This document shows positions 8,118-16,674 of a stretch of 64,000 nt of DNA, in pieces. The position numbers and the translations under genes are program-made. Source of the DNA: Kribbella monticola (GTDB lineage Bacteria; Actinomycetota; Actinomycetes; Propionibacteriales; Kribbellaceae); NCBI RefSeq assembly GCF_003261635.1, contig NZ_QFXK01000026.1:1-64000 (forward strand), in the 5' to 3' direction. The notes under the pieces are model-generated. The model saw nothing but the letters and a program-made list of their open reading frames with translations, did no database searches and was not told the origin of the DNA. How positions within the stretch are numbered: the first letter of the stretch is position 1; every line of letters starts with the position of its first letter.

Positions 8118-8137
8118 TATTGAGCTACAACTCAATA
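8118..8137. promoter_or_regulatory. TetR operator 2 overlapping the TetR promoter
   Basis: TATTGAG-N6-CTCAATA is a perfect 7-bp-arm palindrome. A TAGACT hexamer (8136-8141) starts within it and is followed by six bases and the TetR ATG, so binding here should repress the TetR gene itself. Confidence 0.7.
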
Positions 8138-8147
8138 GACTGCCCCC

Positions 8148-8807
8148 ATGACCCACGCCACCCCGCACCCGAGCACCACCGGCGAACCGACAGGCGGAGC
8201 CGGCGGTTTGGCGGTTGGCGGGAAGGGTCGGGAGCGGTCTGCGCGATTGCGGCCGGAGGAGCGGCGAAGTCAGATCTTGGATGCGGCGCGGCGGGTTCTG
8301 GAAGCGGATCCGCACCGGGAACTCACGGTCGAGTTGGTCGCTGCGGAGGCGAAGGTGTCCCCCGCGCTGCTGTTCCACTACTTCGGCTCGAAGAAGAAAT
8401 TCCAGTACGCCGTGATCGAGGAAGCCGCCGCGGAAGTGATGCTCCGTACTGCGCCGGACCTGTCGCTGCCGCCCGAGGAGCAACTGCGCAGCGGAATCCG
8501 CGCCTTCGTCCGAGCAGTCCTCGAGGCACCCCAGCTCTATAGGGCAACCCTGCTGATGTCGGCCGCCGGCGATCCCGCAGTACGGGCTCTGCACACCGAA
8601 CTCCGACAAGTGTTCAGCCGCTGGGTCATCGACGCCGTCGCCGCCTCCGGAACCGAGGTGACCCCCGCAGTCGAACTCCTCTGCCACGGCTGGCAGGGCT
8701 ACGTCGAACAGACCCTTCTCACCTGGATCGAAAACCCCACGGTCTCCCCCGAAACCCTCGAACACCTCTGCGAAGGCTCACTCACAGCCCTGCTGACCAC
8801 CATCTGA
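8148..8807 (+). CDS. TetR-family transcriptional regulator
   Basis: This 219-residue regulator has an N-terminal Gly-rich tail (about 1-30) followed by a TetR DNA-binding domain: RRSQILDAARRVLE, then the HTH around LTVELVAAEAKVSPALLFHYFGSKKKFQ. The C-terminal ligand domain carries the WQGYVEQTLLTWIE helix. It is divergent from the SDR operon, with two palindromes sharing TTGAG/CTCAA between them, so it probably represses the operon and itself. The start fits a leaderless transcript (TAGACT-N6-ATG). The ligand may be an acyl compound, inferred only from the neighbours. Confidence 0.9.
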   Translation: MTHATPHPSTTGEPTGGAGGLAVGGKGRERSARLRPEERRSQILDAARRVLEADPHRELTVELVAAEAKVSPALLFHYFGSKKKFQYAVIEEAAAEVMLRTAPDLSLPPEEQLRSGIRAFVRAVLEAPQLYRATLLMSAAGDPAVRALHTELRQVFSRWVIDAVAASGTEVTPAVELLCHGWQGYVEQTLLTWIENPTVSPETLEHLCEGSLTALLTTI

Positions 8808-8856
8808 TCTACCGGGCGTTGGTGACTGCCTCGCGTTGAGGACGGTCACCGAACGC

Positions 8857-8862
8857 TAGGGT
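8857..8862 (+). promoter_or_regulatory. -10 element of a leaderless exonuclease III gene
   Basis: TAGGGT at 8857-8862 lies exactly six bases before the GTG start. No ribosome binding site is visible. A weak TTGAGG lies further upstream. This places the transcription start at or next to the start codon. Confidence 0.5.
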
Positions 8863-8868
8863 TCTCGC

Positions 8869-9672
8869 GTGCTGAAGGTTGCGACGGTGAACGTGAACGG
8901 GATTCGGGCCGCGTATCGGCGCGGGATGGCGGTCTGGCTCGAGCAGACCGATCCCGAGATCCTGTTGATGCAGGAGGTCCGGGCGACGGACGAGGTACTG
9001 CGGGATCACCTCGGCGGCGACTGGCACATCGCACACGCTGAGCCGGTGATCGAGGGCAGCAAGGGCCGCGCCGGTGTCGCGATCGCGAGTCGCCGGCCGA
9101 TCAAACTGGAGACCGTCGAGCTCGGACCCGAGCGGTTCGCGGGGTGTGGCCGATGGGTCGAGGCCGAGATCGTCCTGGACGACGGGAACACGCTCTCTGC
9201 GATCAGTACGTACGTCTTCACCGGCGAGTTCGAGACTCCGCCGCGGCAGGCCGAGAAGTACGCGTTTCTGGACGCGATCACGAACCGGCTCACCGCGCTG
9301 CGCGCTGACGGACGGCACGTGTTGATGTGCGGCGACCTGAACATCGCCCACCGCGAGGTCGATCTGAAGGCCTGGAAGGCGAACCGGAAGAAGAGCGGAT
9401 TCCTGCCCGAGGAACGCGCCTGGCTCGACTCGCTCTTCGAGTCCGGCTGGGTCGACCTGGGCCGACGCTTCGGTGGCGACGGCCCGGGCCCGTATTCCTG
9501 GTGGTCCTGGCGCGGCAAGGCCTTCGACAACGACGCCGGCTGGCGCATCGACTACCAGATCGGCTCACCGGAGCTCGCCGCGAGCGCGACCGGCTGCGTG
9601 GTCCACCGCGCCCCGACGTACGCCGAACGCTGGAGCGACCACGCGCCCGTCGTCGCGACGTACGAGATCTGA
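8869..9672 (+). CDS. xth: Exodeoxyribonuclease III (AP endonuclease, Xth)
   Basis: This base-excision-repair nuclease cleaves at abasic sites and degrades 3' ends. The 267 residues show the EEP fold signature: VATVNVNGIRAA, LMQEVRA (metal-binding Glu), GDLNIAHREVDLK (Asp/Asn), and WRIDYQIGSP with the final WSDHAPV (catalytic Asp-His). The GTG at 8869 begins directly at the first strand and fits the leaderless promoter just upstream. It is convergent with the dioxygenase gene, leaving only five bases between the two ends. Confidence 0.93.
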   Translation: MLKVATVNVNGIRAAYRRGMAVWLEQTDPEILLMQEVRATDEVLRDHLGGDWHIAHAEPVIEGSKGRAGVAIASRRPIKLETVELGPERFAGCGRWVEAEIVLDDGNTLSAISTYVFTGEFETPPRQAEKYAFLDAITNRLTALRADGRHVLMCGDLNIAHREVDLKAWKANRKKSGFLPEERAWLDSLFESGWVDLGRRFGGDGPGPYSWWSWRGKAFDNDAGWRIDYQIGSPELAASATGCVVHRAPTYAERWSDHAPVVATYEI

Positions 9673-9677
9673 CAAGC

Positions 9678-10442
9678 TCAGCGCTGGGCCGAGCCGGTTC
9701 GCCAGATCATCCGGCTGCGCATCATCCGCGGGGTGTCCCGTGCGTTCGGTGCGATCGAGTGGAGCACCCACGGATGGGTCAGGTAGACGTCGCCGGCCTG
9801 TCCGACGAGCTCGACCACTCGGACCGGAATCCCGTCCAGGTCCGTCTCGCTCATCAAGTCGGCAGTCCTGTCCTTGCGAGTCAACTGGCGCAACCACGGG
9901 TGAGATGCCAGAACCTGATCGCGGACAGTCTTGAAGTCCCGTTCGTCGGTCGTGGTCAGGTAGCGGGCGATCACCCGGTGCGAGCCGGCGACCTGCGGCG
10001 TACCGCCACCACCCGGTTCGAGGTCGCCCAGGAGCGCCCAGACCTTGATGCCGATCAGTTCGTCCGGCGGACTCTCGAAGCCGACATCCGTGTGCCACTG
10101 CCGATGCGGTAGCGCCCAGGGCTCGTCCGTCGGCAGCGTCACCAGGACCTGCCCCTGATGAGGAGGCTCGGACCAGCCGCCCGGACCCAGTAGTTGGTCG
10201 AGCGCAGACCGGAGCGGCAGCCCAAGGATCGCGTTCGCCGCGGAATCCTTTTTGCTGGCCACGAGGTTCGTCGGCCGTACCGGCGTCCAGGTACGGCGAT
10301 CGCCGGGCTGCATCCCGTACAGCTCGCCGAGTTCGCGCCACAGCACCTCCCGCATCCGGGCGGCATCCTCCGCAGAGAAGGCACCGGGGATCCGGACGAT
10401 CCCGTCGCGGGTGAATTCCTCCAGCTGAATGTCGCCAAGCAT
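9678..10442 (-). CDS. Phytanoyl-CoA dioxygenase (PhyH) family oxygenase
   Basis: This is a predicted Fe(II)/2-oxoglutarate dioxygenase of 254 residues. The N-terminal EEFTRDGIVRIPGAFS is the usual PhyH opening. The iron ligands are the H-x-D of WHTDVGFE and the distal His in HPWVLHSIAPN, with Arg in the following helix. GSHR fits the conserved loop. ATG at 10442 is chosen because it starts right before this opening, but GGGGAG directly abuts it, so the true start may lie slightly upstream. It is divergent from the oligopeptidase gene. The substrate is unknown. Confidence 0.82.
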   Translation of the reverse strand: MLGDIQLEEFTRDGIVRIPGAFSAEDAARMREVLWRELGELYGMQPGDRRTWTPVRPTNLVASKKDSAANAILGLPLRSALDQLLGPGGWSEPPHQGQVLVTLPTDEPWALPHRQWHTDVGFESPPDELIGIKVWALLGDLEPGGGGTPQVAGSHRVIARYLTTTDERDFKTVRDQVLASHPWLRQLTRKDRTADLMSETDLDGIPVRVVELVGQAGDVYLTHPWVLHSIAPNARDTPRMMRSRMIWRTGSAQR

Positions 10443-10540
10443 CTCCCCATGCTGGACCGCGCAGCGTGAACCCACCACTGATATTCGGCGGCCGGCAGGA
10501 GTCGCGCGAGCGCCCGCGGTGACGCTGTAATGTCGCTCGC

Positions 10541-12613
10541 ATGTCCGAGTTGAAACCGCCGGTCGCGGCGAAGAAGCCTGTTGAACGCACCCACCACGGC
10601 GACACGTTCGTCGACGACTACGAGTGGCTGCGGGACAAGACCGACGACGAGGTCCTGGACTATCTGCGCGCCGAGAACGCCTACACGGAGGCCCGTACCG
10701 CGCATCTCGAATCGTTGCGCGAGGCAATCTTCACCGAGATCTCCGATCGCACCCTGCAGACCGACCTGAGCGTGCCGGCCCGCCGGGGCGGGTACTGGTA
10801 CTACACCCGCACGGTCGAGGGGAAGCAGTACGCGATCAGCTGCCGGGTGAAGGTGGACGGCGACGAGCCGCCGGCGACCGAGGGCGAGATCCCCGGCGAA
10901 GAGGTGCTGCTCGACGGGAACGAGGTCGCGGGCGACTCGGAGTTCTTCTCGCTCGGCACGGTCGACGTCTCCCCCGACGGCCGGCTGCTCGCCTACTCGA
11001 CCGATCTGACCGGCGACGAGCGGTTCACCTTGCGGATCAAGGATCTGAGCACCGGCGAACTGCTGCCGGACGAGCTGCCCGAGGTGCACTACGGCTCGGC
11101 CTGGTCCGCCGACGGCTCGACGATCTTCTACACGAAGGTCGACGACGCGTGGCGGCCGCACCAGATCTGGCGGCACACGCTCGGCGAGTCCGACGACGTG
11201 CTCGTGCTGGAGGAGCCGGACGAGCGCTTCTGGGTCGGCGTCGACCTGACCCGCAACGAGCAGGCGATCATGATCAGCCTCGGCAGCAAGCTGACCAGCG
11301 AGGTCTGGCTGCTCGACGCCAACGACCCGACCGGCGAACTGGTCGTGGTCGCGCCCCGCCGGGAGGGCGTCGAATACGACGTCGAGCACGCGGGCGACCA
11401 GTTGCTCATCACGCACAACGCCGACGCGGCGAACTTCTCCCTGGCGACCGCCTCGCTGGACGCGCCCGGTGACTGGACCACCCTCATCGAGGGCGATGAG
11501 TCGAGCCGGCTGCTCGGCGTCGACGCGTTCGCCGACCACGTGATCCTGTACCGCCGGCGCAACGCACTCACCGAGCTCGCGATCATGCGCCGCGACGGAT
11601 CGGTCTTCGGTGCTCCTGAGGCACTCACGTTCGACGAGCCGATCTACACGGTCTCCCCCGGCCGCAACGACGAGTGGCACGACACCCGCTACCGGTTCGG
11701 CTACACGTCACTGGTGACACCTTCCACGACGTACGACGTGGACGTGGTGACCGGGGAACGCCGGTTGCTCAAGCAGCAGCCTGTCCTCGGCGGGGTCGAC
11801 CTGAGCGACTACACGCAGTACAGGGAATGGGCGACGGCACCCGACGGGACGCAGGTGCCGATCTCGATCGTGGCGCGCAAGGACGTCGCGAAGGACGGGA
11901 ACGCACCGGTCGAGCTGTACGGCTACGGCTCGTACGAGTCGTCGATCGACCCGTGGTTCTCGATCGCGCGACTGTCGCTGCTCGATCGCGGCGTGGTGTT
12001 TGCGATCGCCCACATCCGTGGCGGCGGGGAGATGGGCCGGCACTGGTACGACAACGGGAAGACACTGACCAAGCGCAACACCTTCACCGACTTCATCGCG
12101 TGTGCCGAGCACCTGGTCAAGGACGGCTGGACCCGGCCCGAGCGACTGGTCGCCCATGGTGGCAGCGCCGGTGGCCTGCTGATGGGTGCGGTGGCGAACC
12201 TGGCACCGCACGCGTTCGGCGGCGTGATCGCCCAGGTGCCGTTCGTGGACGCGCTGACGACGATCCTGGACCCGTCGCTGCCGTTGACGGTGATCGAGTG
12301 GGAGGAGTGGGGCAACCCGCTCGAGGATCGCGAGGTCTACGAGTACATGAAGTCCTACTCGCCGTACGAGAACGTGACGGCCCAGCAGTACCCGCGGATC
12401 CTCGCGATCACCAGCCTCAACGACACCCGGGTCTTCTTCGTCGAACCGGCCAAGTGGGTGGCCAAGCTGCGAGCGACGGCTAGCGGCGACGTCGACGTAC
12501 TACTGAAGACCGAGATGGAAGCCGGCCACGGCGGGCGCAGCGGCCGGTACGACGCCTGGCGCGAGCTGGCATTCCAGTACGCCTGGGAACTGGACGTCCT
12601 CGGGCTGGCCTGA
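10541..12613 (+). CDS. ptrB: Oligopeptidase B (prolyl oligopeptidase family, S9)
   Basis: This cytosolic serine peptidase cleaves short peptides, typically after basic residues. The 690 residues comprise an N-terminal beta-propeller (about 70-400) and a C-terminal alpha/beta-hydrolase domain. The catalytic triad is readable: Ser542 in GGSAGGLLMG, Asp628 in SLNDTRV and His663 in AGHGGRSG. The oxyanion Tyr region is YGYGSYESSIDPWFS. There is no signal peptide. TAATGT lies seven bases before the ATG, consistent with a leaderless start. A hairpin terminator follows at 12621-12660. Confidence 0.93.
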   Translation: MSELKPPVAAKKPVERTHHGDTFVDDYEWLRDKTDDEVLDYLRAENAYTEARTAHLESLREAIFTEISDRTLQTDLSVPARRGGYWYYTRTVEGKQYAISCRVKVDGDEPPATEGEIPGEEVLLDGNEVAGDSEFFSLGTVDVSPDGRLLAYSTDLTGDERFTLRIKDLSTGELLPDELPEVHYGSAWSADGSTIFYTKVDDAWRPHQIWRHTLGESDDVLVLEEPDERFWVGVDLTRNEQAIMISLGSKLTSEVWLLDANDPTGELVVVAPRREGVEYDVEHAGDQLLITHNADAANFSLATASLDAPGDWTTLIEGDESSRLLGVDAFADHVILYRRRNALTELAIMRRDGSVFGAPEALTFDEPIYTVSPGRNDEWHDTRYRFGYTSLVTPSTTYDVDVVTGERRLLKQQPVLGGVDLSDYTQYREWATAPDGTQVPISIVARKDVAKDGNAPVELYGYGSYESSIDPWFSIARLSLLDRGVVFAIAHIRGGGEMGRHWYDNGKTLTKRNTFTDFIACAEHLVKDGWTRPERLVAHGGSAGGLLMGAVANLAPHAFGGVIAQVPFVDALTTILDPSLPLTVIEWEEWGNPLEDREVYEYMKSYSPYENVTAQQYPRILAITSLNDTRVFFVEPAKWVAKLRATASGDVDVLLKTEMEAGHGGRSGRYDAWRELAFQYAWELDVLGLA

Positions 12614-12620
12614 CCACCGA

Positions 12621-12660
12621 GCGAAAGAGCCCCGAAAGGTCGCCTTTCGGGGCTTTTCGC
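12621..12660 (+). terminator. Rho-independent terminator after ptrB
   Basis: Arms of 19 and 18 bases (left GCGAAAGAGCCCCGAAAGG, right ending GGGGCTTTTCGC) pair with one bulge around a TCG loop. It starts eight bases after the ptrB stop codon. Confidence 0.85.
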
Positions 12661-13032
12661 TGCCTTGCACAAGTTCCGGTTTTCCCGGGAAGGTCCCGGG
12701 TACCGGATGCGTTGTCCATGGCGGGACGTCTTGCTGGTGTGTGCTGCAACACATTTCGGCAGCCGAATCGCTGACAGAACAATGGTCGCCCGGAGTCAAC
12801 CAATCACGTGGCTTCGGCGTCCTGGGGGCGGAAACCCAGCAGATGAAGCCGAATTTGCGCAGCAGTCGTCGACAACGCGCAAACCCGGTCCGCTCGTGGG
12901 TTCCACGCTGAGTTGCCACTGAAGAACGGTGCCGGGAAATCTCAGGGAACGTTCAGGCTGTTTACACACTCATCGTGGAATCTTGAACCTCACTCGAGCG
13001 TTGCTCTCCATGTAACGACGAAGGGAGTTTCG
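12661..13032 (+). promoter_or_regulatory. 372-bp leader/promoter region of the sigma gene
   Basis: There is no convincing gene here; an 85-codon frame (12665-12922) lacks a ribosome site and family features. The stretch has lower GC content than its surroundings. Its last part holds TTGAAC and several AT-rich patches before the ribosome site AAGGGAG at 13021-13027. A long untranslated leader or more than one promoter is likely, but I cannot fix a -35/-10 pair with confidence. Confidence 0.4.
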
Positions 13033-13992
13033 GTGGCTCGCATGGCTCGTGTCCGGTCAACGGACGACGGTATCGACGGCAAGGACAGCGTCGGTCTCTA
13101 CCTGGAAGAGATCGCTCGCACCCCTTTGCTGACCGCTGAAGAAGAAGTCGAGCTCGCTGAGACGGTCGAGGCAGGTCTCCTCGCGGAGCAACTGCTGGCC
13201 GAGGGGCGGGTTGGACGCAAGAAGGGCGGAGCGCCCAAATATGCGACGGAGGAAGAGCTGGAGTGGCTGGCCGAAGAGGGCCAGCGCGCGCAGCAACGGT
13301 TCGTGACCGCGAACCTGCGGCTGGTGGTCTCGATCGCCCGCCGCTACGGACGGTCCCAGATGCCGCTCCTGGACCTGGTCCAGGAAGGCAACACGGGCCT
13401 GATCCGCGCGGTGGAGAAGTTCGACTACCGCAAGGGATTCAAGTTCTCGACGTACGCGACCTGGTGGGTGCGGCAGGCCATCACCCGCGGTATCGCGCAG
13501 CAGGCCCGAGTGGTCCGGCTGCCGGTGCACGTGGTGGAGCAGCTGAACCAGATCGGGTCGGCCCGGCGCACGCTGGAGCGCAAGCTCGGGCGCGAGCCGG
13601 AGCTCGACGAGATCGCGGCGGAGCTGGACCTGGACGTGGAGCGGGTCACCGACCTGATCCGGATCGGCCGGGACCACATCAGCCTGGACAACCCGATCGA
13701 CGACGAGGGTGAGACCTCGCTGGGTGACCTGATCGCGGCCGAGACCGCGCCCGGGCCCGACCAGCTGGTGGCCGACGCCTCCGACCGGTCCGGACTGTTC
13801 AGCCTGGTCGACCAGCTCGACCCGAGGTCGGCGGACGTCATCCGGCGCCGCTACGGGCTGCACGACGGCCGGCAGGCGAAGCTCGCCGACATCGGTGCGG
13901 TGCACGGCATCTCGGCCGAGCGGGTCCGGCAGATCGAGCGAGAGGCCCTCGGCCGCTTGCGCCGCCTCGCCGACCCGACCCTGGCCGCCTGA
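13033..13992 (+). CDS. Group 2 sigma-70 factor (SigB/HrdB-like)
   Basis: This RNA polymerase sigma factor has 319 residues. Region 1.2 is [17 protein letters not shown]; region 2 is [27 protein letters not shown] with the -10-binding stretch [18 protein letters not shown]. Region 3 follows, and region 4 holds [27 protein letters not shown] (the -35 HTH). It lacks the long acidic N-terminus of the primary sigma, which places it in group 2 (stress or stationary phase). GTG at 13033 is preferred because AAGGGAG lies five bases upstream; ATG at 13042 would be too far from it. A hairpin terminator follows. Confidence 0.92.
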   Translation: MARMARVRSTDDGIDGKDSVGLYLEEIARTPLLTAEEEVELAETVEAGLLAEQLLAEGRVGRKKGGAPKYATEEELEWLAEEGQRAQQRFVTANLRLVVSIARRYGRSQMPLLDLVQEGNTGLIRAVEKFDYRKGFKFSTYATWWVRQAITRGIAQQARVVRLPVHVVEQLNQIGSARRTLERKLGREPELDEIAAELDLDVERVTDLIRIGRDHISLDNPIDDEGETSLGDLIAAETAPGPDQLVADASDRSGLFSLVDQLDPRSADVIRRRYGLHDGRQAKLADIGAVHGISAERVRQIEREALGRLRRLADPTLAA

Positions 13993-14025
13993 CCCCGAGC
14001 CCAGCGCCAGCCACTGAACCCCCAC

Positions 14026-14059
14026 AGGACCCCCGAGCCGCCCACGGCCCGGGGGTCCT
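14026..14059 (+). terminator. Terminator after the sigma factor gene
   Basis: AGGACCCCCG (14026-14035) pairs perfectly with CGGGGGTCCT (14050-14059), and the loop can add a few more G-C pairs. It lies 34 bases after the stop codon. Confidence 0.8.
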
Positions 14060-14211
14060 CTCGTACCAGGCGATCAGGCCCGACCGCCCGTACGCCGCAC
14101 GCCGCTCCTGCGACCCACGAGCCTCGCCTCCGCCGCCCCTGCGACCCACGAGCCTCGCCTCCGCCTCCCCGCCCGATGGACCAGCGAGCCTCCGCTCGAT
14201 CGACCAGCGGA

Positions 14212-14500
14212 CGCTCGCCGTCCCTCCCGCCACTCCGGCTTCTGCCCCGACCGACAGCACCACCGCTCGTCATCTCCTCGTCCGGCTGGCTCCTCCGGCG
14301 GCCAGCTTCTCGCCGTCCCTCCCCGCCGCTCCGGCTTCTGCCCGGCGGCGGCTCCGCCGCTCCCCTCGCCGCCCACTGGCTCATCCGGCGGTCAGCTTCT
14401 CGCCGTCCCTCCCCGCCGCTCCGGCTTCTGCCCGGCGGCTCCGCCGCTCCTCTCGCCGCCCGCTGGCTCATCCGGCGGTCAGCTTCTCGCCTTCCCTCAT
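14212..14500. repeat. GC-rich tandem repeats of about 90 bp (two good copies plus diverged ends)
   Basis: Units begin CAGCTTCTCGCCGTCCCTCC at 14303 (90 bp) and 14393 (87 bp), with a partial third at 14480 and a diverged one from about 14212. The whole stretch 14060-14520 is free of convincing genes. Open frames across it on either strand are low-complexity Arg/Gly/Pro translations of the repeat. The tract separates the sigma gene from the convergent HAD gene. Confidence 0.75.
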
Positions 14501-14520
14501 CTCTCAGCCACTGGCCGGCG

Positions 14521-15270
14521 TCAGGCGGTTGGCTTGTTCCAGGTGTCGATCAGTGGGGGGAGTTCGGAGAGGCGGTGGACGGTGGCGTCGGGGACGCCTT
14601 CGGTGTGGCCGATCTGCTCGGTGGGGATGGCGCTGTGCGGGATGTGGGCTGCTCGCATACCGACGTTCTGTGCACCCCACACGTCGTCGAACAGCCTGTC
14701 GCCGACGAACAGACACCGGGCCGGCTCGCTCATCCCGACCGCCTGCATCGCCGCCAGGAACGCCTCCGGGTGCGGCTTCGTCCACGGCACCTCGCTGGTG
14801 TAGACCGCGCCGTCGATCAAGTCGAGAACGCCGTCGCGCGCGAAGATCTCCTCGTGTCGCTGCCGGGACCAGATCGTGTTCGACAGCACCCCGACCTTCA
14901 GCCCGCGCGTCCGCAACTCCTGCAGCGTCTCGATCGCGTCGGGCTCCAACTCGGTGTGCGGCTGCCACTGACGCTCGTACTCTTCGAGCGCGGCCGGCGT
15001 CATCGCCACCTCGGCCAGCAGACAGACCTCTTCCAGCGTGCTGCTCAGGTGCTCGTCGCGGGACCGGCGCCAGATCGATCCCTCGGCCTCGACAAGCCGC
15101 TTGGCCAGCTCCTCGGCCCGCGCCTCGTCGATCAGGCTCGCCACGTTCCGCCATACCGCGTGCAGGTCGATGTCGTGCCAGGTCGCCAGCGTCCCGCCCC
15201 AGTCGAACAGCACGGCCTCAATCGGTTCATTGATCACGTTCGTCACGGCGCACAGATTGCCAGATCGCAC
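14521..15270 (-). CDS. HAD-superfamily hydrolase
   Basis: This is a HAD-fold phosphatase-like enzyme with a helical cap. Motif I is FDWGGTLATW (here the second catalytic Asp position is Gly-Gly-Thr, the reduced DxGGT form), motif II is GVLSNT, the Lys is in TKPHPEAF, and motif IV is FVGDRLFDDVWGA. Substituting D-x-D by D-W-G suggests either weak phosphatase activity or another role. GTG at 15270 has GGAGG nine bases upstream; GTG at 15246 is an alternative leaderless start after CAATCT. It lies 16 bases after the CPBP gene and is probably co-transcribed with it. Confidence 0.85.
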   Translation of the reverse strand: MRSGNLCAVTNVINEPIEAVLFDWGGTLATWHDIDLHAVWRNVASLIDEARAEELAKRLVEAEGSIWRRSRDEHLSSTLEEVCLLAEVAMTPAALEEYERQWQPHTELEPDAIETLQELRTRGLKVGVLSNTIWSRQRHEEIFARDGVLDLIDGAVYTSEVPWTKPHPEAFLAAMQAVGMSEPARCLFVGDRLFDDVWGAQNVGMRAAHIPHSAIPTEQIGHTEGVPDATVHRLSELPPLIDTWNKPTA

Positions 15271-15286
15271 CGACAATCTCCTCCGG

Positions 15287-16594
15287 TTATCCGCTCACCG
15301 TGGCGATCTTGCGCCGTTTGGCCAGCCACAGCACGGCGTACGCGTAGAACACCAGCGATGGGATGTCGCTGACCAGCAACGTCCACGGGGCGCCGCCCTG
15401 GTTCGACCAGCCGTCGAGCTGACCCATTGCCGCAGGCAACAAAAACGCGAACAGGTTGTTCATCGTGTGCAACGCGATCCCCGCCTCCAGCCCACCGGTC
15501 CGGATCGCCAGCCAGCCCGCCGTCATCGCGAACAGGAAGATGTCGGCCATCGCCCATCCGGTGTACCCGTGCGCGGAGACGAACGCCGCACTGCTGATCA
15601 CCAGCGCCGGCCAGGGTGACCGCAGAATCCGCTTCACCGCGCTGTCGCCGGCAGGCCCATAGGACCCCACCGCCTGTACCAGCCAGCCGCGGAACAGGAA
15701 CTCCTCAGCCGCGGACTGGAACGGCACCAGCAGCAGGATCAACACAGCCGACACGAGGAACGCGCTCAACCCGACCCAGGAACCGGAGTCCGAGGTGTCG
15801 GTATCGGCGCTCGGGAAGATCGCGTCGGTTACCAGGCTGAGCACGTACGACAGGGCGAGGTAGCCGAGCGCAGGAAGGCAGCAGAGCGCGAGCCAGCGCA
15901 ACCTCAGCCTGTTCTGCACAGAGGCGACGCTCCAGGCAGGGCGGCGCTGGACCACCCACACGACCAGCAGGACAGCGGGCGTGAGGATGCCGAGCATCAC
16001 CAACTGGGCGGCGAGATCCTCGGTCGTGTTCGGGAACAGCGTGTTGCCTTCGGGCACAGTGAAGTCGCCCGCCACGACGCGGTGCACGACCTCCCAGGCG
16101 ATGAGCACGGCGACGGTGAGGAACAACGCGATGACAACCAGCAGCGCAGTACCAGCCACCGGCCGCCACCACCTGAACTTCGCATTCCGCGCCAACCGAT
16201 GAAACGGCTCCCCCGCCGGGGCGGCCACAATCCGAGGCTCCGCAGGCACCCGCAGCCCAAACCCCACCTGCCCGTACTGCGGTGGCCCGTACTGCGGTGG
16301 CCCGTACCCCGGTTGCCCAGGCGCAGGGCCGTACTGCGGTTGCACGGGGTATTGGTCGTACTGCGATGGGTTCTGTTGTGGCCAAGGTGGTGCGGCCGGG
16401 TGCTGGTAGGGGCTGGGCTGCTGCGGATTCGTCGGATACCCGGCCGGAGGCTGCTGCGGTGGGCTACCCCACGGCGCTGGTTGCTCAGGCGACCAGAACC
16501 CCGGCGCTCGCTCCCCCGGCGCATCTGGCGGATCGGGTGGGGAGCCAGCGGCGGGCTGGTCGGGCGGGGGTGGCGGGCCTTGGTGGGCGTCCAT
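15287..16594 (-). CDS. CPBP-family intramembrane metalloprotease with Pro/Gln/Tyr-rich N-terminus
   Basis: This 435-residue membrane protein is of the CAAX-protease/bacteriocin-processing (CPBP, ABI) family. The first 115 residues are a disordered Pro, Gln and Gly/Tyr-rich cytoplasmic tail with PQYGPPQYG repeats. About eight hydrophobic segments follow. The catalytic motif EEFLFRG is present, with later His residues in SAHGYTG and ALHTMNN. The substrate is unknown. ATG at 16594 is preceded by TAGAGT at the six-base leaderless spacing. It heads a two-gene unit with the HAD gene and is divergent from the transporter gene. Confidence 0.88.
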   Translation of the reverse strand: MDAHQGPPPPPDQPAAGSPPDPPDAPGERAPGFWSPEQPAPWGSPPQQPPAGYPTNPQQPSPYQHPAAPPWPQQNPSQYDQYPVQPQYGPAPGQPGYGPPQYGPPQYGQVGFGLRVPAEPRIVAAPAGEPFHRLARNAKFRWWRPVAGTALLVVIALFLTVAVLIAWEVVHRVVAGDFTVPEGNTLFPNTTEDLAAQLVMLGILTPAVLLVVWVVQRRPAWSVASVQNRLRLRWLALCCLPALGYLALSYVLSLVTDAIFPSADTDTSDSGSWVGLSAFLVSAVLILLLVPFQSAAEEFLFRGWLVQAVGSYGPAGDSAVKRILRSPWPALVISSAAFVSAHGYTGWAMADIFLFAMTAGWLAIRTGGLEAGIALHTMNNLFAFLLPAAMGQLDGWSNQGGAPWTLLVSDIPSLVFYAYAVLWLAKRRKIATVSG

Positions 16595-16674
16595 GGCGTG
16601 ACTCTATGAGATCGGCCCAAGCACCTGTGGACAACGTTCTGCGCGAGGTGGCCTTCTGCTGGCATGCTTCCGCC

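Noticed and set aside
12665..12922. 85-codon open frame upstream of the sigma gene
   Set aside because: No ribosome site, no family features, and the stretch reads as a leader/promoter region.
12948..12975. GGGAAC-N-GTT type (SigR/SigE) promoter before the sigma gene
   Set aside because: The GGGAAC is present, but no GTT lies at the 16-18 base distance needed.
13851..14471. 206-codon minus-strand open frame in the 90-bp repeats
   Set aside because: It runs through the end of the sigma gene and the terminator, and its repeat translation is low-complexity Arg/Gly/Ala.
16282..16674. Extended 5' end of the MFS gene through the CPBP promoter region
   Set aside because: The extra 131 codons are antisense to the Pro/Gln-rich CPBP N-terminus; the transporter similarity starts at ATG 16675.
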